DNA from: Acidimicrobiaceae bacterium
Lineage (GTDB): Bacteria; Actinomycetota; Acidimicrobiia; Acidimicrobiales; MedAcidi-G1
Assembly (NCBI GenBank): GCA_002687745.1
Contig: NZBE01000010.1
Location: 100,666-164,665 of the forward strand
Direction of reading: 5' to 3'
DNA: 64,000 bases
Shown: piece after piece, positions 59,542 through 64,000 of the stretch
Layout: each line of letters begins with the position of its first letter
Numbering within the stretch: position 1 is the first letter of the stretch
Made by a program: the position numbers and the translations under genes
The notes under the pieces: model-generated
What the model was told of the DNA's origin: nothing
Databases searched by the model: none
The model's input: only the letters and a program-made list of their open reading frames with translations

Positions 59542-59547
59542 TAGGTT
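59542..59547 (+). promoter_or_regulatory. Leaderless -10 box of the second nuo operon
   Basis: TAGGTT ends eight bases before the GTG at 59556 and no ribosome binding site is present, so the second complex I operon probably has its own leaderless promoter. Confidence 0.4.
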
Positions 59548-59555
59548 CTCCCCCC

Positions 59556-59921
59556 GTGTCCGACTACCTCCGCAACTGGTTGACGCTCGTCGTCTTCGGT
59601 GGGGTGGCTGTTCTCCTCGTAGGGACCTTCCTGGGTCTCGGAAGCCTCCTGCGGCCCACCCGCAAGACCCCCCAGAAGGCGGTCGCCTACGAGTCCGGTG
59701 TCGACCCCCAGGGCGACATGTGGAGCCAGTCCAACATCAGGTACTACGTCTTCGCCCTCATGTTCGTGCTGTTCGACGTCGAGGCCGTGTTCATCTTCCC
59801 GTGGGCAACCAGGCTCGAGGTCTACGACGTGTTCGGGCTGGTGGAGATGGCGATCTTCATCTTCATCCTGGCACTCGGCCTGTTCTACGCCTGGCGCAAG
59901 GGCCTGCTGCGGTGGATCTGA
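59556..59921 (+). CDS. nuoA: Complex I subunit A, second copy
   Basis: A 121-residue three-helix Nuo[13 protein letters not shown] replaces the YECG loop of the first copy, and [12 protein letters not shown] is the conserved third-helix stretch. It lacks the polar C-terminal tail of the first copy. GTG 59556 is the first gene of a second operon 98 bases after nuoN. The divergence from the first copy argues for separate descent rather than recent duplication. Confidence 0.94.
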   Translation: MSDYLRNWLTLVVFGGVAVLLVGTFLGLGSLLRPTRKTPQKAVAYESGVDPQGDMWSQSNIRYYVFALMFVLFDVEAVFIFPWATRLEVYDVFGLVEMAIFIFILALGLFYAWRKGLLRWI

Positions 59922-59946
59922 TGGGCGCTGGAGGGATGGGACTCTG

Positions 59947-60447
59947 ATGGGACTGGTCGAGAACGGCAAGATGCCGAAGCCCCTCACCGCGCTGCTCAAC
60001 ATCAGCCGCAAGTATTCCCTGTGGGTCTACCAGTGGGGCCTGGCGTGCTGCGCGATGGAGATGGGTGCTGCGTTCGCGTCGCCCCGCTACGACGTCATGA
60101 GGCTGGGCGTGATCCCGTTCCCCGCCAGCCCCCGACAGGCCGACATGGTCGTCATCTCGGGAACCGTGACCGACAAGATGGCCCCTGTTGTCCGCCGCCT
60201 CTACGAGCAGATGCCCGAACCCAAGTACGTCATCTCGATGGGGTCATGTGCCCACTGCGGTGGCCCCTACTGGGACAGCTACTCGGTGACCAAGGGTGTC
60301 GACCAGATTGTCCCGGTCGACGTCTACGTGCCCGGCTGCCCGCCACGCCCCGAGGCCCTACTTGAAGGCATCGTCCTCCTCCAGGAGCGGATCGCCTCCG
60401 AGGACATGACCGACCGATGGACGAGGGACCCAATTGTCGTCTCCTGA
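59947..60447 (+). CDS. nuoB: Complex I subunit B, second copy
   Basis: A 166-residue NuoB with all N2 ligands: Cys34/Cys35 (LACCAMEMG), Cys101 (MGSCAHCGG) and Cys131 (VPGCPPRPE). It is closer to the standard bacterial NuoB ([10 protein letters not shown]) than the first copy. ATG 59947 lies 25 bases after nuoA. It overlaps nuoC by 14 bases. Confidence 0.95.
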   Translation: MGLVENGKMPKPLTALLNISRKYSLWVYQWGLACCAMEMGAAFASPRYDVMRLGVIPFPASPRQADMVVISGTVTDKMAPVVRRLYEQMPEPKYVISMGSCAHCGGPYWDSYSVTKGVDQIVPVDVYVPGCPPRPEALLEGIVLLQERIASEDMTDRWTRDPIVVS

Positions 60448-61135
60448 CACCAACCTCGACGAGGTCTCCGAGGGTCACGAGCCGGTGGCCGACCCGGCAC
60501 GCGACGCCATCGTTGCGTCACTCGCCGACCAGCTCGGCGATGGCCTCGTTGCCAGCGAGGTCCTGGCCGGCACCGATGTCTGGGTGAGGGTCACCACGGA
60601 CTCGTGGCTGGCCACAGCCACCGTTCTGCGCGATACCTGCGGAATGGCCTACTTCAACTTCCTCTCCGCCATCGACTGGATGCCGTCACCCTTCGGGCGC
60701 GACATGGACGCCCAGGTCGACCTTGTCGGGGCCGACGAATCACAGGTGGATCCCGAACCCATGACCTGGGGGGTCACCGGCGGGGCAACCCGTTTCCAGA
60801 TGATCGCCAGGGTGCACGACCCGGTCTGCCACATCGGGGTGACCGTCAAGGCCGACCTCGATGCGGACGACCCCCGGGTGGATTCCTGGATGCCGGTATA
60901 CCCCGGAGCCGACTGGCACGAACGCGAGGCGTGGGAGATGTTCGGCATCACCATCGTGGGCCACCCCAACCTCGTGAACCTGTACCTTCCGTCGCAGTTC
61001 GAGGGCAACCCGCTGCGCAAGGACTACCCGCTGCTGGCCCGAAGGGTGAAGCCATGGCCCGGAATCGTCGACGTCGAGGCGATGCCCGGCGATGGTGACG
61101 GCGACGCAGCGGACGAAGGCGGGGAGGGGTCATGA
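60434..61135 (+). CDS. nuoC: Complex I subunit C, second copy
   Basis: A 233-residue NuoC with the signature [26 protein letters not shown] and [23 protein letters not shown] at 60434 is the best start available because no ATG or GTG precedes the conserved N-terminal region; initiation may be coupled to nuoB, which it overlaps by 14 bases. An acidic tail ends the protein. It overlaps nuoD by four bases. Confidence 0.92.
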   Translation: MSSPDTNLDEVSEGHEPVADPARDAIVASLADQLGDGLVASEVLAGTDVWVRVTTDSWLATATVLRDTCGMAYFNFLSAIDWMPSPFGRDMDAQVDLVGADESQVDPEPMTWGVTGGATRFQMIARVHDPVCHIGVTVKADLDADDPRVDSWMPVYPGADWHEREAWEMFGITIVGHPNLVNLYLPSQFEGNPLRKDYPLLARRVKPWPGIVDVEAMPGDGDGDAADEGGEGS

Positions 61136-62304
61136 CAGACGTCTCCAACAGGAACCAACTCGCCTACATAGCCGCCCAGGCCAGCGACGCGCGGGTCAAC
61201 GTGGAGTTCGAGACAGAGGGCATGACCCTGAACCTGGGTCCCCAGCACCCCGCCACCCACGGAACTCTCCGGGTGATCGTGAAGCTCGACGGCGAACGCG
61301 TCCTCAGGGCCGACCCGATGATGGGTTACATGCACCGCGGCTACGAAAAGCTGGCCGAGGTCCGCACCTATCCACAGGTCACGACCCTCGTGAACCGCAT
61401 CGACTGGCTGGGCAGCTTCGCCAACGAGGTGCCGTTCATCCTCGCCGCCGAACGCCTCATGGAGGTCGAGGCGCCGCCGAGGGCCCAGTGGATCCGCACG
61501 ATCCTGTTCGAGTTGTCCCGGATCGCCAACGTCATCCTCTTCCTGGGTGACATGGGTGTGCAGTTGGGGGCCGTTACACCGGTCTTCTTCGCCTTCCGCG
61601 ACCGCGAGTTCGTGCTGAACCAGATCGAAGCCGTCACAGGTGGCCGGTTCCACCCCAACTTCGACCGCATCGGCGGGCTCAAGGACGACATCCCCAAGGG
61701 CTGGACAGAGGAGACCACCGGTGTCCTGGGCCGCATCCGGACCTTCTGCGACGAGATGGAGGACCTTGTCACCGGCAACGAGATCTTCCAGGCACGTACC
61801 CGTGGTATCGGTGTCATCCCTGCCGAGGTCGGCCTGGCCTACGGCCTCTCAGGAGCCAACATCCGGGGGAGCGGCGTCGACTGGGATCTGAGACGCGACG
61901 GCGGGGTGGGCCTCGCACACGACCAGGTGGACTGGAAGGTCTGGACCCATCCCGACGGCGACTCCTTCTCGCGCTACTGGGTGCGCCTCCAGGAGGTCCG
62001 CGAGGCCTGCGGAATCATCGAACAGCTCCTGGGTGGCATCCCCTCGGGGCCCGTCATGGCCAAGGTCCCCAGGATCATCAAGGTCCCGGCCGGCGAGGCC
62101 TACGTCGAGACCGAGAACCCCCTAGGGGTGATGGGCTACTACGTGGTCTCCAAGGGTGACCTGGTGCCGTTCCGTGTGAAGATCAGGTCGGCGTCGTTCT
62201 CCAACATCTCGATAACGCCGTGGGTTCTCGAGGGTGCCTACGTTCCAGACGTAGTTTCGATCCTGGCCAGCCTCTACTTCATCCTCGGGGACATAGACCG
62301 GTGA
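61132..62304 (+). CDS. nuoD: Complex I subunit D, second copy
   Basis: A 390-residue NuoD: LGPQHPATHGTLRVIVKLDGE near 36-56, GYMHRGYEKLAEVRTYPQ and the C-terminal ILGDIDR. It is of normal length. The next gene is nuoH, not nuoE, so the NADH-oxidising module E-F-G is missing from its usual place. It overlaps nuoH by four bases (GTGA). Confidence 0.95.
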   Translation: MTDVSNRNQLAYIAAQASDARVNVEFETEGMTLNLGPQHPATHGTLRVIVKLDGERVLRADPMMGYMHRGYEKLAEVRTYPQVTTLVNRIDWLGSFANEVPFILAAERLMEVEAPPRAQWIRTILFELSRIANVILFLGDMGVQLGAVTPVFFAFRDREFVLNQIEAVTGGRFHPNFDRIGGLKDDIPKGWTEETTGVLGRIRTFCDEMEDLVTGNEIFQARTRGIGVIPAEVGLAYGLSGANIRGSGVDWDLRRDGGVGLAHDQVDWKVWTHPDGDSFSRYWVRLQEVREACGIIEQLLGGIPSGPVMAKVPRIIKVPAGEAYVETENPLGVMGYYVVSKGDLVPFRVKIRSASFSNISITPWVLEGAYVPDVVSILASLYFILGDIDR

Positions 62305-63338
62305 GCAGCACCATCCTCGCCATCGAGCTGGCCTACTGGCAACAGACCGGGCTGAGGGCGCTGCTGGGCCTGGTCGGCGTTCTGCTGCCCGCCGGGATAC
62401 TCGTCTACCTGTTCCTCTTCAAGATGATGAGCTTCATGCAGAGCCGGCTGGGACCAATGGAGGCCGGCCCCTACGGGTCCCTGCAGCTCCTTGCCGAGGT
62501 GGGGAAGTTCTTCCAGAAGGAGGACCTCATCCCGGCGGCGGCCGACAGGGTCGTGTTCAAGATGGCCCCATTCGTGGTGCTGATCTCGACGTTCCTGCTG
62601 GTGCTGGTCATTCCGGCCGGTCCGGACCTCTGGTTCATCGACATCGACACCGGCATCTTCCTGGCCCTTGCCGTCTCCTCCATCTCTGTGATCGGCATCC
62701 TCATGGCCGGCTGGGCCTCTGCGAGCAAGTACTCGCTGATAGGTGGCCTCAGGGCTGCAGGACAGCTGGTCGCATACGAACTTCCCCTCGTTCTTGCGGT
62801 AATGGGTGTGGTCATCCAGGCTGGAACTCTCAACGTCCAGGGAATCGTCATGGCCCAGGCCTCTGGTGAGATCTTCGGGTGGGGAGGCATCGGCAACCCG
62901 TTCATCCTCACCCAGTTCGTGGGATTCGCCATCTTCCTGATCGCCGTCCAGGCCGAGCTCACCCAGCCACCCTTCGACATGCCCGTCGCCGAGTCAGAGC
63001 TGGTCACCGGTTACCTGACCGAGTACAGCGGCCTGCGCTTCCTGATGTTCTTCATCGGCGAGTTCGCCACCGCCGGCATCTTCTCGGCGCTGGCTGCCAC
63101 GATGTTCCTGGGTGGCTGGTACGTCCCGGGGCTGGACCCGACCGACAACCTGTTCAACGTCATCGGACCCCTCGTGCTCATAGGCAAGATGGTCCTCGTG
63201 GCATTCCTCATCTTCTGGTTCCGCTTCACATACCCGCGGTTCCGCGAAGACCAGCTCCAGCAGTTGGCCTGGAAGTTCCTCATCCCCCTGTCCCTGGTGA
63301 ACATCGTGGCCACGGGCATCCTGAAGGTGGTCTTCTGA
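62301..63338 (+). CDS. nuoH: Complex I subunit H, second copy
   Basis: A 345-residue NuoH with eight helices; [22 protein letters not shown] (about 44-65), [18 protein letters not shown] and [27 protein letters not shown] are conserved. Notably [10 protein letters not shown] replaces the ERK...QNRIGP pattern of the first copy. GTG 62301 was chosen within the nuoD stop overlap. One-base overlap with nuoI. Confidence 0.95.
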   Translation: MSSTILAIELAYWQQTGLRALLGLVGVLLPAGILVYLFLFKMMSFMQSRLGPMEAGPYGSLQLLAEVGKFFQKEDLIPAAADRVVFKMAPFVVLISTFLLVLVIPAGPDLWFIDIDTGIFLALAVSSISVIGILMAGWASASKYSLIGGLRAAGQLVAYELPLVLAVMGVVIQAGTLNVQGIVMAQASGEIFGWGGIGNPFILTQFVGFAIFLIAVQAELTQPPFDMPVAESELVTGYLTEYSGLRFLMFFIGEFATAGIFSALAATMFLGGWYVPGLDPTDNLFNVIGPLVLIGKMVLVAFLIFWFRFTYPRFREDQLQQLAWKFLIPLSLVNIVATGILKVVF

Positions 63339-63847
63339 TGCCAGCCATGCCGAAACTGCCGGGAATGCTCGTAGGCCTCGGGGTCACCTTCAGGACCATG
63401 GTGCGCACGCTCGTGAAGGGCTCCCACACGGTCCAGTACCCGAGGGTGAAAGAGGCGCCGACACCGAGGGCCCGGGGCGTGATCGCCCTACACGAGGAGA
63501 ACTGCACCGCCTGCATGCTGTGCGCACGCGAGTGTCCCGACTGGTGCATCTACATCGAGGGCCACAAGTACAAGGCGCCGCCCCGACGCCCCGGTGGAAA
63601 GCCCCGCCAGAAGAACGCCCTCGACCGCTTCGACATCGACTTCGCCCTGTGCATGTACTGCGGCATCTGCGTCGAGGTCTGCCCGTTCGAGGCCCTGTTC
63701 TGGACCCCCGAGTACGAGTACTCGGAGCCCAGGATCGCCGACCTCCTCCACGACAAGTCGCTGCTCGGAAAGTGGATGGAGACCGTCCCAGACTTCGAGG
63801 ACTACGAGTCTGGCAGCGAGGCCAAGAAGGCGAAGGTGCCGAGGTGA
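63338..63847 (+). CDS. nuoI: Complex I subunit I, second copy
   Basis: A 169-residue NuoI with [12 protein letters not shown] (Cys56, 59, 62, 66) and [12 protein letters not shown] (Cys105, 108, 111, 115). The spacer between motifs contains a basic insert ([19 protein letters not shown]) that is absent from the first copy and could help dock an acidic electron donor; this is inference. It overlaps nuoJ by four bases. Confidence 0.94.
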   Translation: MPAMPKLPGMLVGLGVTFRTMVRTLVKGSHTVQYPRVKEAPTPRARGVIALHEENCTACMLCARECPDWCIYIEGHKYKAPPRRPGGKPRQKNALDRFDIDFALCMYCGICVEVCPFEALFWTPEYEYSEPRIADLLHDKSLLGKWMETVPDFEDYESGSEAKKAKVPR

Positions 63848-64000
63848 GCACCTCGACGCTGTTCGCAGCAACCGGTGGCTTCGACCCCCTCACGGGAGGC
63901 GAGGTGATGGTCGCCCAGAACATCGCCTTCGCCATCATGGCCGTGACGATGCTCGTGGGCGCCGTGCGGATGGTCACCACCCGCAACGTGGTGCATGCCG
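63844..64000 (+). CDS. nuoJ: Complex I subunit J, second copy (partial)
   Basis: GTG 63844 overlaps the nuoI stop (GTGA). The visible 52 residues contain a first helix ([19 protein letters not shown]) followed by TTRNVVHA, the standard NuoJ start. The gene is cut by the right edge; nuoK, L, M and N presumably follow. Confidence 0.88.
   Translation, partial: MSTSTLFAATGGFDPLTGGEVMVAQNIAFAIMAVTMLVGAVRMVTTRNVVHA

Noticed and set aside
59921-59949. Eight-codon frame between second nuoA and nuoB
   Set aside because: It is too short and uninformative; probably just a coupling sequence.

Overview
The window looks like a chromosomal segment of a high-GC actinobacterium, probably a marine member of the class Acidimicrobiia. 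This is inferred from WhiB, an MshA-type mycothiol glycosyltransferase, Rex next to hemA, GTG-rich starts, and many genes without a Shine-Dalgarno sequence that instead carry a TAnnnT hexamer 6-8 bases before the start codon, as expected of leaderless mRNAs. No rRNA, phage, insertion sequence or CRISPR array was seen. The single tRNA is tRNA-Lys(UUU).

Layout. Positions 1-6330 are mixed housekeeping and envelope genes: a TlpA-like thioredoxin (cut by the left edge), WhiB, a 78-codon orphan gene with its own promoter and terminator, oligoribonuclease, dUTPase, several lipoproteins with Thr-rich linkers, a NagZ-type glycosidase and tRNA-Lys. Positions 6400-10430 hold an accessory catabolic run (enoyl-CoA hydratase, FAD oxidoreductase, amidinotransferase-fold hydrolase, an N-terminally shortened phytanoyl-CoA-dioxygenase-like protein). 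Positions 10560-14400 concern lipids (cyclopropane synthase, a large unknown membrane protein, a desaturase). Positions 14400-22900 contain transporters, a cupin, a broken histidine kinase, MOSC, a tandem SDR, a fold-III PLP enzyme, a lactone oxidase, YaaA and a phosphatase. Positions 22900-29100 carry moaD-like, mshA, an MFS transporter, proC, a SAM hydrolase and rex. Positions 29200-34410 are the heme operon hemA-C-D-B-L. pgi and a menaquinone-reductase-like flavoprotein follow on the minus strand.

From 37.5 kb to the right edge the DNA is almost entirely respiratory. A membrane-anchored cytochrome c faces an operon encoding a small membrane protein, a 2x[4Fe-4S] ferredoxin, a b6-type cytochrome b, a subunit-IV-like protein, a Rieske protein, a diheme cytochrome c and another membrane protein. 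A complete 14-gene complex I operon (nuoA-N) follows. Directly after nuoN a second complex I operon begins (A-B-C-D-H-I-J, continuing past the edge) with no E, F or G between D and H.

How it works together: NADH feeds the first complex I. The second complex lacks the NADH module at the expected place and probably takes electrons from another carrier such as ferredoxin. Both would reduce menaquinone, whose side chain may be saturated by the MenJ-like enzyme. Menaquinol would be oxidised by the b6-type cytochrome bc complex towards the cytochromes c. The most unusual observations are the b6f-like cysteine in cytochrome b, the ferredoxin gene inside the bc operon, the two adjacent complex I operons, the leaderless-promoter signature, and the histidine kinase whose two halves now face opposite directions.
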